Below are positions 1 to 6,197 of a DNA stretch of 14,113 nt, one piece after another. Positions within the stretch are counted from its first letter, which is position 1. Every line of letters begins with the position of its first letter. Under the pieces are notes generated by a model. That model was given only the letters and a program-made list of their open reading frames with translations. It was not told the DNA's origin and searched no databases. This stretch comes from Reyranella sp. (GTDB lineage Bacteria > Pseudomonadota > Alphaproteobacteria > Reyranellales > Reyranellaceae), in contig JAUXRT010000019.1 in NCBI GenBank assembly GCA_030681635.1, forward strand, positions 1-14,113, read 5' to 3'. The position numbers and the translations under genes were made by a program.

Positions 1-734
1 AGATATTCCAGCGGCGTCTCGTCCGACTTCTCGTCCCAGTAGGGCAGGATGTGGACGGCGAGATAGTCGACCTCGCGCGCGAGCTCCGGATAGTGCAGCC
101 ACACATGCCACGGCTCGGAGGTGCTGACCGGCACCTTGACGTTGCGCTTGACGTTGCGGATCTCGCGGATGAGCTGGGCCGGGCTGGTGGCGTTGGGGTC
201 GCGCAGATCCTTCTGGCCGTCCCAGCGCAGGATATTCTCGTTGCCGACCAGCACACGCTCGACGCTGGGGTTCTGGTTGGCCATGCGGATCAGCGCCCGG
301 GTTTCCTCGGCGTTGACCTCGGCGGCCTCGCGGCCGAACTGCTGCTTGGCTTCGTTGGCGCTATAGATCCACGCGCCGGGCACCAGCTTCAGCCCGTTCC
401 TGGCGGCGATCTCCGGCATGACGTCGCCGCCATCCGTCGTGCGATAGGTGCGGACATACTTGACCTTGCCGCCCAGCATCGCGAAGTCGCGCTCGATCTG
501 CTCCTTGCGTGGCTTCACGGCGGCGGCGGGCGCATCGGTGACGGCGGTGCGGAGGAAGCTCCAGATGCCGCTCGACTTGGCCTCGATCGGATCCTGATCC
601 TTGGCCCAGGGCGCATAGGTGACGCCGTGCAGGGGTCCTTCGACGTTCGCCGCCTCGACCTTGGCGTCGAGCAGGCGCCAGCCCGCGATCGTGGCCGCGA
701 CGACGAGAAGAAGAACCAAACCCTGACGGATCAT
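1..734 (-). CDS. Family-17 glycoside hydrolase (beta-1,3-glucanase/transglycosylase type), N-terminal part
   Basis: The visible 244 residues begin with one hydrophobic segment (about residues 5-19, LVLLLVVAATIAGW), an uncleaved anchor or signal peptide that would put the enzyme outside the inner membrane. The TIM-barrel domain follows from HGVTYAPW (about 36-43). It has KYVRTYRTTDGG (92-103), the catalytic acid loop VLVGNEN with Glu166, and VPVSTSEPWHVW and YLAVHILPYWDE near the window edge. These are hallmarks of the bacterial GH17 family, which acts on beta-1,3-glucans. In alphaproteobacteria the domain is often fused to a GT2 glucan synthase; that part, and the nucleophile Glu, lie outside the window. 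The start is uncertain: ATG 734 has no clear Shine-Dalgarno sequence. An in-frame ATG at 797 would add 21 basic residues but has GGAG only 2 nt upstream. The gene is truncated at its 3' end by the window. Confidence 0.85.
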   Translation of the reverse strand, partial: MIRQGLVLLLVVAATIAGWRLLDAKVEAANVEGPLHGVTYAPWAKDQDPIEAKSSGIWSFLRTAVTDAPAAAVKPRKEQIERDFAMLGGKVKYVRTYRTTDGGDVMPEIAARNGLKLVPGAWIYSANEAKQQFGREAAEVNAEETRALIRMANQNPSVERVLVGNENILRWDGQKDLRDPNATSPAQLIREIRNVKRNVKVPVSTSEPWHVWLHYPELAREVDYLAVHILPYWDEKSDETPLEY

Positions 735-1058
735 TAGTGGACGATCGCTCCGACAAACCGCCGGTGGTGCAAGCCGTCGTTGGGATCGCGGTCGCATGTC
801 TCCTGCGGACGATGACCGTCGACGCAAGGACCGTGCCGGATCGACTCAACGAGCCGATAACCACGCAGTGCGGCGGACCTCTTGGAGGCTTCCTTGCGCC
901 CGATTTCCTCGCCTGCGACCCTTCGCAGACGATGCGGCGACCGGGGCGATCTATAGCCGTGCCTCCGTAAACGGTAAAGGGACTGCAAGCGAAGATGGCC
1001 AAATTGCCCAAATCTCCGCTGGCAACGGCGCCCGGCCTTCGCCAAAACCCCTCAGCGC
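735..1058. other. Divergent intergenic region between the GH17 and alpha/beta-hydrolase genes
   Basis: This 324-bp stretch separates two divergently read genes, so both promoters should lie here. I see no open frame with credible protein composition; the overlapping frames are arginine-rich and have no Shine-Dalgarno sequence. A small inverted repeat, CCGT-AA-ACGG, lies near 967-976, and an AT-rich CTATAG just upstream (950-955) could be part of a -10 element. No strong -35/-10 pair was found in either direction. Confidence 0.4.
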
Positions 1059-2039
1059 ATGATTGATCAAGATTCCCCGACCGACCCGGTGGCCGCCCCT
1101 GTATCCGTGCCGGCCCATCTGGCCGCCCGCTACCGTCCCGCCGACCGTTACGGTTTCCTGGCCGGCGCCGGCGCACGTTTGCGCTATGCGATATGGAACG
1201 TCCCGGGAACTCCACGCGGCACCGCCGTGGTCCTGACCGGCCGTGGTGAATTCATCGAGAAGTATGCGACCGAGGTCGTGGCCGACCTGATGGACCGCGG
1301 CTTCGCGGTCTACGCCATGGACTGGCGCGGCCAGGGCCTCTCGGATCGGCTCCTGCCCGACCGCGGCAAGGGCCATATCGACAATTTCACCACCTATATC
1401 GCCGACGTCAGGCTGTTCCTGGAGACCGTCGTGGCGCCCACGGCCCCCCGGCCGGTCCTGGCGCTCTGCCATTCCATGGGCGGCCATATCCTTCTGCGGC
1501 ACCTGGCCGAGAACGGGCCGGGGCTGCTGTCGGCCGGCGTCTTCGTGTCGCCGATGACCGCGCTCCGGCGCGAGGCCATGCTGCGCTCGATCCTGATGCT
1601 GATGCCCGAGGTGCCGGCCGTGGAGGATCGCTACCTCTTCGGGACCGGACCGTTCGTGCTGCTCGCCCGGGAGTTCGCATCGAATTTCGTCACGCACGAC
1701 GAGCGGCGTTATCGCTTCACGGAAGAATGGTTCACCGCCGATCCCCGCCTCACCCTGGGCGGCCCGACCATCGGCTGGTCGCGCCAGGCCGTGCGCTCGA
1801 TGGCGGCGGCCCTGGCGCCGGGCTACCTCGAGCGCATCGACTTGCCGCTGCTGCTGATCACGGCCGGCGAGGATCGCCTGATCGATCCCGCGAACCACGG
1901 TCCCATCGTCGCCCGCCTGCGCCATGGCGAGCACTTCACAATCGCCAACGCGCGCCATGAGATCATGATGGAAACCGACGACATCCGTGCCCTGTTCTGG
2001 GAAGCCTTCGACCGACTGGCGAAAGGCGTGCTGGGCTGA
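1059..2039 (+). CDS. Alpha/beta hydrolase, lysophospholipase / monoacylglycerol-lipase type
   Basis: A 326-residue soluble serine hydrolase of the PldB/monoglyceride-lipase (Hydrolase_4) group. The sequence shows the oxyanion region LTGRGEFIEKY (59-69), the YAMDWRGQGLSDR motif (85-97), the nucleophile elbow CHSMGG with Ser139, an acid in ITAGEDRLID (Asp272) and the catalytic His300 in NARHEIMMETD. This order and length match the family, which cleaves acyl esters such as monoglycerides or lysophospholipids; the actual substrate cannot be read from sequence. There is no signal peptide. The start ATG lacks an obvious Shine-Dalgarno sequence, but no better start lies near it. The stop overlaps the next gene's ATG (TGATG), so the two are probably translationally coupled in an operon. 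Confidence 0.9.
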   Translation: MIDQDSPTDPVAAPVSVPAHLAARYRPADRYGFLAGAGARLRYAIWNVPGTPRGTAVVLTGRGEFIEKYATEVVADLMDRGFAVYAMDWRGQGLSDRLLPDRGKGHIDNFTTYIADVRLFLETVVAPTAPRPVLALCHSMGGHILLRHLAENGPGLLSAGVFVSPMTALRREAMLRSILMLMPEVPAVEDRYLFGTGPFVLLAREFASNFVTHDERRYRFTEEWFTADPRLTLGGPTIGWSRQAVRSMAAALAPGYLERIDLPLLLITAGEDRLIDPANHGPIVARLRHGEHFTIANARHEIMMETDDIRALFWEAFDRLAKGVLG

Positions 2040-2776
2040 TGACCGAAGTTCAGATGGTGGTGATCGCCGGCGCCTTCATCGTCGCCGGCATCGCCAAGGG
2101 CGCGATCGGCATCGGCCTGCCGCCGATCGCCATCGGCCTGATGACGCTGGCGCTGCCGCTGGGCGATGCGCTGGCGATCATGACCATTCCCACGATCACC
2201 ACGAATATCTTCCAGGCCTTCTACGGCGGCCGGCTCCTGGCCCTGCTGCGCCGGTTCGGAACGATGGCCGGGGCGGCCGTGGTCGGCGTGATCGCCGCCG
2301 CCGTGACCCTGGGCAAGCTCGGCTCGGCCGGCACCATCGGCTGGCTCGGCCTGCTGATGGTGCTCTATTCGCTTCTCGCTCTCTTCGCCTGGCGTCCGGT
2401 CATGCCGCGCGCCGCCGAACCGTGGGCCAATCCGGTGATTGGCCTGGCAAGCGGCGCGGTCGCGGGCCTTACCGGCATGGCCGCCGTGCCGTTCCTGCCC
2501 TACATGCAGTCGCTGCAGATCACGAAGAACGATCTGATCCAGGGCCTCGGCATCCTGTTCCTGTTCATCACCGGCGCGCTTGCCGTGGCCCTCGTCCAGC
2601 AGAATATCTTCGACACCGCCAACACGATCGGCGGCGTGGCGGCGATCGCGCCCACCTTCCTCGGCGTCTGGATCGGCCAGAAGGTGCGCCATGCCGCCTC
2701 GCCCGAGACCTTCCGCAAGATTTTCCTCTACGGCATGCTGGCGCTCGGCCTGCACATGGCGCGCGGCTTGCTATAG
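2039..2776 (+). CDS. TSUP-family membrane transporter (TauE/SafE type)
   Basis: This 245-residue protein is almost all hydrophobic helices separated by short polar turns, with about 7-8 membrane segments. It carries the two-fold repeated signature of TauE/SafE permeases: an N-terminal GAFIVAGIAKGAIGIGLPPIA (11-31) and a matching second half NPVIGLASGAVAGLTGMAAVPFLPYMQSL (131-159). The Gly/Pro-rich motif GxxxGxxGxGGxPP is conserved in the first repeat. The family exports or imports small sulfur-containing or organic anions such as sulfite, sulfoacetate or thiosulfate; the substrate here is unknown. Its ATG overlaps the hydrolase stop codon, and the phosphatase gene starts 11 bp after its own stop, so the three genes look co-transcribed. 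Confidence 0.85.
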   Translation: MTEVQMVVIAGAFIVAGIAKGAIGIGLPPIAIGLMTLALPLGDALAIMTIPTITTNIFQAFYGGRLLALLRRFGTMAGAAVVGVIAAAVTLGKLGSAGTIGWLGLLMVLYSLLALFAWRPVMPRAAEPWANPVIGLASGAVAGLTGMAAVPFLPYMQSLQITKNDLIQGLGILFLFITGALAVALVQQNIFDTANTIGGVAAIAPTFLGVWIGQKVRHAASPETFRKIFLYGMLALGLHMARGLL

Positions 2777-2787
2777 GATCGCCCGCC

Positions 2788-3342
2788 ATGCCCCTGCTCA
2801 ACCACAAAGTCACCATCTGCGGCATCCCCGAGCTGCCGCAACATTGCTCGATCGGCATCACCCATGTGCTGTCGATCATCGACACCCACGAGCCGCGCCC
2901 GCGCGCCCTCGACAGCTATCTCAAGGTCGATCACGAGCTGATCCGCTTCGACGACGTCGTGGCCGAGTATCCCGGCTTCGAAGCCTGCACACCGGCCCAG
3001 ATGGAAAAGCTGCTGGCGTTCGGCGAAAAAGTGCACGCCCATCCGCAGGGACATGTGCTGGTGCATTGCCACGCCGGCATCTCGCGCTCGACCGCGGCCG
3101 CCGCCATCCTCATGACCCAGCACGCGCCCGGACAGGAAGAGGCCGCCTTCCTGAAACTGCTCGATCTGCGCAAGCACGGCTGGCCGAACACCCGCATGGT
3201 CGAGTTCGCCGACCAGATGCTGAAGCGCGACGGCGCGATGCTGCGCGGCCTCATCGCCTACCGCCGCGCGCTGCTGCAGGCCAAGCCGCATCTCAGCGAA
3301 ATCGTCCGCAACATCGGCCGCGGCCACGAACTGCCGGTGTAG
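2788..3342 (+). CDS. Dual-specificity / tyrosine-type protein phosphatase
   Basis: A 184-residue protein with the PTP-superfamily active-site loop VHCHAGISRST: nucleophile Cys94, Arg100, and Ser101 in the place of the leaving-group Ser/Thr. The upstream Asp55-Asp56 pair in RFDDV is a plausible general acid. The N-terminus (THVLSIID, 25-32) matches the start of the dual-specificity phosphatase core. Family members dephosphorylate phosphoproteins or small phosphorylated molecules through a cysteinyl-phosphate intermediate; the target is unknown. There is no signal peptide or membrane segment, so it is cytoplasmic. It is the last gene of the 1059-3342 run, 11 bp after the transporter gene and followed by a strong hairpin. 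How a phosphatase relates to the hydrolase and transporter is not evident. Confidence 0.85.
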   Translation: MPLLNHKVTICGIPELPQHCSIGITHVLSIIDTHEPRPRALDSYLKVDHELIRFDDVVAEYPGFEACTPAQMEKLLAFGEKVHAHPQGHVLVHCHAGISRSTAAAAILMTQHAPGQEEAAFLKLLDLRKHGWPNTRMVEFADQMLKRDGAMLRGLIAYRRALLQAKPHLSEIVRNIGRGHELPV

Positions 3343-3395
3343 CGCAAATCGTGGACCGGGCAGCCCCTACCGGACGCGATCAAATTCAAAGTGAC

Positions 3396-3428
3396 GCAGT
3401 GCCGCAAATTCGAGATTGCTGGCACTGC
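3396..3428. terminator. Bidirectional hairpin between convergent genes
   Basis: GCAGTGCC (3396-3403) plus GCAA (3404-3407) pair with TTGC (3416-3419) and GGCACTGC (3421-3428). This gives a 12-bp stem with one bulged T and an 8-nt loop. It lies between the stop of the phosphatase gene (plus) and the stop of the Rieske gene (minus), where a shared terminator is expected. There is no clear U-tract on either side, so its efficiency is uncertain. Confidence 0.6.
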
Positions 3429-3436
3429 CGGCACGT

Positions 3437-4249
3437 TCAGCCCGCCGCGTCCCCCTGCGCATAGGCTTCGGCGAGCCGGCGGTGGAAGTCGGCGGTCAGC
3501 GCGCCATCGGCGGCGGGCGTCCCGGCGGCGCGATCGGCCTGCAGGCGTTCGCAGACATGCTTGATGGTGGCGGCGGCCTGCCGGTGATTGTCGGCGGCAC
3601 AGCCGAACACATGCGTGAGCAGGCGCGTGCGCAGGAAAGTATGCGGCGCGATCTGCTCGACGATGACCACGGCGCCGGCGCGGCGCACCATCACCAGCGG
3701 CCAGCGCCAGATGAAATCCGTCGACGGCGTGTGATCGGCCAGCAGGTGCTCGACGCAGACTTTCCAGTTGCAGGCTATCTCGGTTGTCAGTGTGCCGCCA
3801 TAGGCCGGCAGCTGCCCGCCGAGATCCGGCGGCAGGGCGGGCGCCCCGAGGCTGAAGAAGATGAGGCCTGCTTCCGTCACCGTTGTCAGCGGGATCAGGT
3901 GAAGATCGGGAGACGTCGGGTCCTTGGGCGCGACTGGGGCGGGCGCGCTCAGGAAGCGGCCCTGCAGGTCGTAGGTCCAGCCATGGAAGCGGCAGCGGAA
4001 GCTCTCGCAATTGCCTGACGGCGTGCCGACGACCTGCATGTTCTGATGCCGGCAGGCATTCCGCAGAACGCGCAACGTGCCCTCTGTGTCGCGGACGCCG
4101 AACACGCTCCAACCACCGACGGTCGCCGACAGGAAGTCCCCGGGCTTGGCGATCTGGGCTTCAGCACACAGCGGCAGCCAATCGGCCGTGAAAACCGAGC
4201 GTTTTTCGGCCTGGAAAGCGTCGCCGGTGCTGTAATCCTCGGACTTCAT
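3437..4249 (-). CDS. Short Rieske [2Fe-2S] oxygenase, ring-hydroxylating dioxygenase alpha-like
   Basis: From the ATG at 4249 the product has 270 residues. It has a complete Rieske site, NACRHQNM (Cys66, His68) and SFRCRFHGWTYDLQGR (Cys86, His89). The catalytic-domain entry is CNWKVCVEHLLADHTPSTDF (160-179). Family members use electrons from a reductase and O2 to hydroxylate or demethylate small organic substrates. Two features are unusual: it is short for an alpha subunit (usually above 330 residues), and where the H-x4-H iron motif is expected the sequence gives His173-x4-Asp178. An ATG at 4294 would add 15 residues, but that extension runs through the operator at 4255-4264, so 4249 is preferred. 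No reductase or ferredoxin gene is present nearby. It is divergent from the diiron-protein gene and shares a control region with it. Confidence 0.85.
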   Translation of the reverse strand: MKSEDYSTGDAFQAEKRSVFTADWLPLCAEAQIAKPGDFLSATVGGWSVFGVRDTEGTLRVLRNACRHQNMQVVGTPSGNCESFRCRFHGWTYDLQGRFLSAPAPVAPKDPTSPDLHLIPLTTVTEAGLIFFSLGAPALPPDLGGQLPAYGGTLTTEIACNWKVCVEHLLADHTPSTDFIWRWPLVMVRRAGAVVIVEQIAPHTFLRTRLLTHVFGCAADNHRQAAATIKHVCERLQADRAAGTPAADGALTADFHRRLAEAYAQGDAAG

Positions 4250-4253
4250 GCCA

Positions 4254-4265
4254 CTTGTATACGAT
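4254..4265. promoter_or_regulatory. Putative GntR/FCD operator, site 1 (Rieske-gene side)
   Basis: CTTGTATACGAT holds the near-palindrome TTGTATACGA (4255-4264) around a GTATAC core. This fits the tnGTnnACna type of site bound by FadR/FCD-subgroup GntR proteins. It ends 5 bp before the preferred start codon of the Rieske gene and would overlap its translation-initiation or promoter region. The same 11 bases recur at 4318-4328. Binding by the regulator encoded at 5529-6197 is an inference. Confidence 0.6.
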
Positions 4266-4298
4266 AAATGGCAATATCTAGCCATTCCCATCATGTAT

Positions 4299-4326
4299 TT
4301 GACGAAAGTCCGACAAATTGTATACG
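4299..4326 (+). promoter_or_regulatory. Candidate sigma-70 promoter for the diiron/GlcG/GntR operon
   Basis: TTGACG (4299-4304) and TATACG (4321-4326) are separated by 16 bp and resemble -35 and -10 boxes. The -10 lies inside operator site 2. Transcription would begin near 4333, giving a short leader that contains the Shine-Dalgarno sequence GAGGGGAGG (about 4342-4350) ahead of the ATG at 4358. This arrangement is the main reason for rejecting the longer start at 4268. Confidence 0.5.
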
Positions 4327-4328
4327 AT
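4317..4328. promoter_or_regulatory. Putative GntR/FCD operator, site 2 (diiron-operon side)
   Basis: ATTGTATACGAT repeats site 1 exactly over 11 bases (TTGTATACGAT). The centres of the two sites are 63 bp apart, six turns of B-DNA, which would put two bound dimers on the same helix face. The site covers the -10 element of the plus-strand promoter, so simple repression of the 4358-6197 operon is the natural reading. Confidence 0.6.
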
Positions 4329-4357
4329 CCATGATCTCAACAGAGGGGAGGCGCGTC

Positions 4358-5104
4358 ATGGCCAAGAGTGCGTTCCGTCAGGCTCTCGAAGAGGCAATCG
4401 AACAGCGTCATTCGGCCGTTCATCCGTGGAGCGAGGCCTGGACCTCGGGCAAGCTCGATCGCCGCATGCTGGGCGAGTGGGTGAAGCAGCACTATCACTA
4501 CGTCAGCCACTTCGCGGAATGGCTGGCCGCGGTCTACGCCACCTGCCCGCATTGGGAAGTGCAGCACTTCCTGCTCGAGAACGTCACCGAGGAAGAAGGT
4601 TTCGTCGGCAACGGCGGCTTCGCCCCGGTGCGCCACTCCGACCTGCTGCTCGACTTCGGCCAGACCTGCGGCATGCCGCGCGCCGAGGTGATGGCGGCCC
4701 AGACCAAGGGCGAGCTGCTGCCCGAGACCCTCGGCCTGCAGAGCTGGTGCGCCGTGCAGTCGACCCGGCCGTTCGCCGAGGCGCTCTCCGGCCTGCTGGT
4801 CGGCCTCGAATCCCAGGTGCCGCGCATCTACAGCAAGACCACGCCGCCGCTGCTGGAGAAGTACGGCTTCGCCGAGGACGAGGTCACCTTCTTCACGTTG
4901 CACATCGTGGCCGACGCCGAGCATGGCGAGAGGGGCTTCGAGATCGTCGAGAAGTACGCCACCACCGACGAGCAGCGTGAAACCTGCGTCCGCCTCGTCA
5001 AAGAAGCGACGATGATGCGCGGCCTCTATCTCGACGGCCTGCACCGCAAGTTCCTGGAGAAGCCCCAAGCTGACAAGAAGACGGACAAGAAGCTCGCGGC
5101 CTGA
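4358..5104 (+). CDS. Haem-oxygenase-like diiron oxidase (TenA/PqqC/CADD superfamily)
   Basis: A 248-residue all-helical protein of the PqqC/TenA fold. The later helix HIVADAEHGERG has His182, Asp186 and His189 in the H-x3-D-x2-H spacing used as metal ligands by haem-oxygenase-like diiron oxidases such as Chlamydia CADD. Glu151 in LLVGLESQVPRIY takes the place of the mid-helix carboxylate. The cluster Glu78-80 with His93 is the likely remaining pair, although here E and H are separated by an insertion (GFVGNGGFAPVR). Known relatives oxidise small molecules or cofactor precursors with O2; the substrate is unknown. A Lys-rich tail (about 235-248) closes the protein. The start at 4358 is set by GAGGGGAGG 7 nt upstream. 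It is first in an operon: its stop overlaps the next ATG. Confidence 0.8.
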   Translation: MAKSAFRQALEEAIEQRHSAVHPWSEAWTSGKLDRRMLGEWVKQHYHYVSHFAEWLAAVYATCPHWEVQHFLLENVTEEEGFVGNGGFAPVRHSDLLLDFGQTCGMPRAEVMAAQTKGELLPETLGLQSWCAVQSTRPFAEALSGLLVGLESQVPRIYSKTTPPLLEKYGFAEDEVTFFTLHIVADAEHGERGFEIVEKYATTDEQRETCVRLVKEATMMRGLYLDGLHRKFLEKPQADKKTDKKLAA

Positions 5105-5532
5105 TGCACACTTTCAGTACCCTGACGCTCGCCGAGGCTCACCTGATCCTCGACGCGGCGCAAAAGAAGGCAGAGGAGCTCGGCATTCCCGAGGTCCTCT
5201 GTGTTGCCGACAACGCGGGTTACCCGATCGCGCTGCGCCGCCTGGACGGCGGCAAGGTGACCAGCGTGCAGATCGCCATGAACAAGGCTTTTACCGCGGC
5301 AGGCCACAGGAAGCGCACCGACAATTACAAGAACTCGCTGCCCGGCGAAGAGGCGTTCGGAATCTGGACGCAGCACGGTGGCCGTTTTACGGTGTTCGTG
5401 GGCGGCTTCCCGATCTTCGTCGACAGCCAGTGCGTCGGCTCGGTGGCGGCCTCGGGCGGCAACGGCGAGCAGGACATCGCCTGCTGCGAGGCGGGCATTG
5501 CCGCGCTGATGGCGCATCTCGGAAAGAAATGA
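5104..5532 (+). CDS. GlcG/HbpS-family protein
   Basis: A 142-residue protein covering the whole GlcG/HbpS (formerly DUF336) domain. Recognisable parts are VADNAGYPIALRRLDG (34-49), the helix KAFTAAGHRKRTD (61-73), GGFPIFVDSQCVGSVAASGG (100-119) and the closing EQDIACCEAGIAAL (122-135). Members include haem-binding HbpS and GlcG of glycolate operons, and they often accompany oxidoreductases; a biochemical role for this one is not established. There is no signal peptide, so it is cytoplasmic. The ATG overlaps the upstream stop (TGATG) and its own stop overlaps the regulator's start (ATGA), so all three are translationally coupled. The vicinal Cys127-Cys128 is a small peculiarity. Confidence 0.85.
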   Translation: MHTFSTLTLAEAHLILDAAQKKAEELGIPEVLCVADNAGYPIALRRLDGGKVTSVQIAMNKAFTAAGHRKRTDNYKNSLPGEEAFGIWTQHGGRFTVFVGGFPIFVDSQCVGSVAASGGNGEQDIACCEAGIAALMAHLGKK

Positions 5533-6197
5533 GCGACGTCCCTCCTCCCGCCGCTGACCGCGCCTCGCTCAGCAAGGTGGTGGCCGAACAGATCCGCGAC
5601 CAGATCCTGAACGGCAAGCTCCGGCCGGGCGAGCGCCTGGTCGAGGACCGGCTGTCGGCGGAACTCGGCGTGTCACGCGTGCCGGTGCGCGAGGCGCTGC
5701 TCGGCCTGTCGGTCGAGGGGCTGGTGAATCTGGAGCCGCGCCGCGGCGCCTCGGTGGTGGAGATCTCGCCGGAGACCGTCGCCGAACTGGTCGAAGTGCG
5801 GGCGCTGCTGGAAGGGCTGAATGCCCGGCTGGCGGCACGCCGGCACGACCCGGCCATCGTGGCGGCCCTCAGCGACACGCTGCGTCGCGGCAACGCCGCC
5901 GCGGGGGCTGGCTCCGCCAGGGAATTGACGAGCCTCAACGCCGAGTTTCACGACCTGCTGGCCATCGCCAGCCGCAACACCGTCCTGTCGGGCATCATGC
6001 GCAGCTTGCGCGAACGCACCGGCCTCGCCTTCGCCATCAACGGCCAGGCGCGCGCGCGGCAGGACTGGAAGGAGCACGCGGGCGTGCTCGCCGCCGTGAT
6101 CGACGGCGACGAGGAACTGGCCGCCCTGCTGGCCACCCGCCACGTCCAGAACGCGGCCGCCGCCTTCGCCGCCGCTTCGGAGAAGCCTGTCGCCTAG
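5529..6197 (+). CDS. GntR-family transcriptional regulator, FCD (FadR-like) subgroup
   Basis: The 222-residue product has an N-terminal winged helix: LSKVVAEQIRDQILNGKLRPGERLVEDRLSAELGVSRVPVREAL at about 14-57, with the recognition-helix stretch SRVPVREAL typical of GntR. A helical FCD effector domain follows at 78-213. Its metal/ligand pocket is suggested by His141 (EFHDLL), His183 (KEHAGV) and His205 (RHVQNA), spaced as in FCD proteins that bind a metal and a carboxylate effector. It is the last gene of the 4358-6197 operon and most likely controls it and the divergent Rieske gene through the paired GTATAC-core sites at 4255 and 4318, which would make it autoregulated. Effector unknown. Its stop lies on the same CTAG as the convergent SDR gene's stop. 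Confidence 0.9.
   Translation: MSDVPPPAADRASLSKVVAEQIRDQILNGKLRPGERLVEDRLSAELGVSRVPVREALLGLSVEGLVNLEPRRGASVVEISPETVAELVEVRALLEGLNARLAARRHDPAIVAALSDTLRRGNAAAGAGSARELTSLNAEFHDLLAIASRNTVLSGIMRSLRERTGLAFAINGQARARQDWKEHAGVLAAVIDGDEELAALLATRHVQNAAAAFAAASEKPVA

Noticed and set aside
51..737. 228-codon plus-strand frame at the start of the window
   Set aside because: The opposite strand reads a continuous GH17 protein with VGNE and other motifs; the plus frame has no domain.
951..1958. Long open frame on the minus strand opposite the alpha/beta hydrolase gene
   Set aside because: It is antisense to a gene with a complete catalytic triad, and its protein is low-complexity (Gln/His/Arg/Gly-rich) with no recognisable motif: a high-GC shadow frame.
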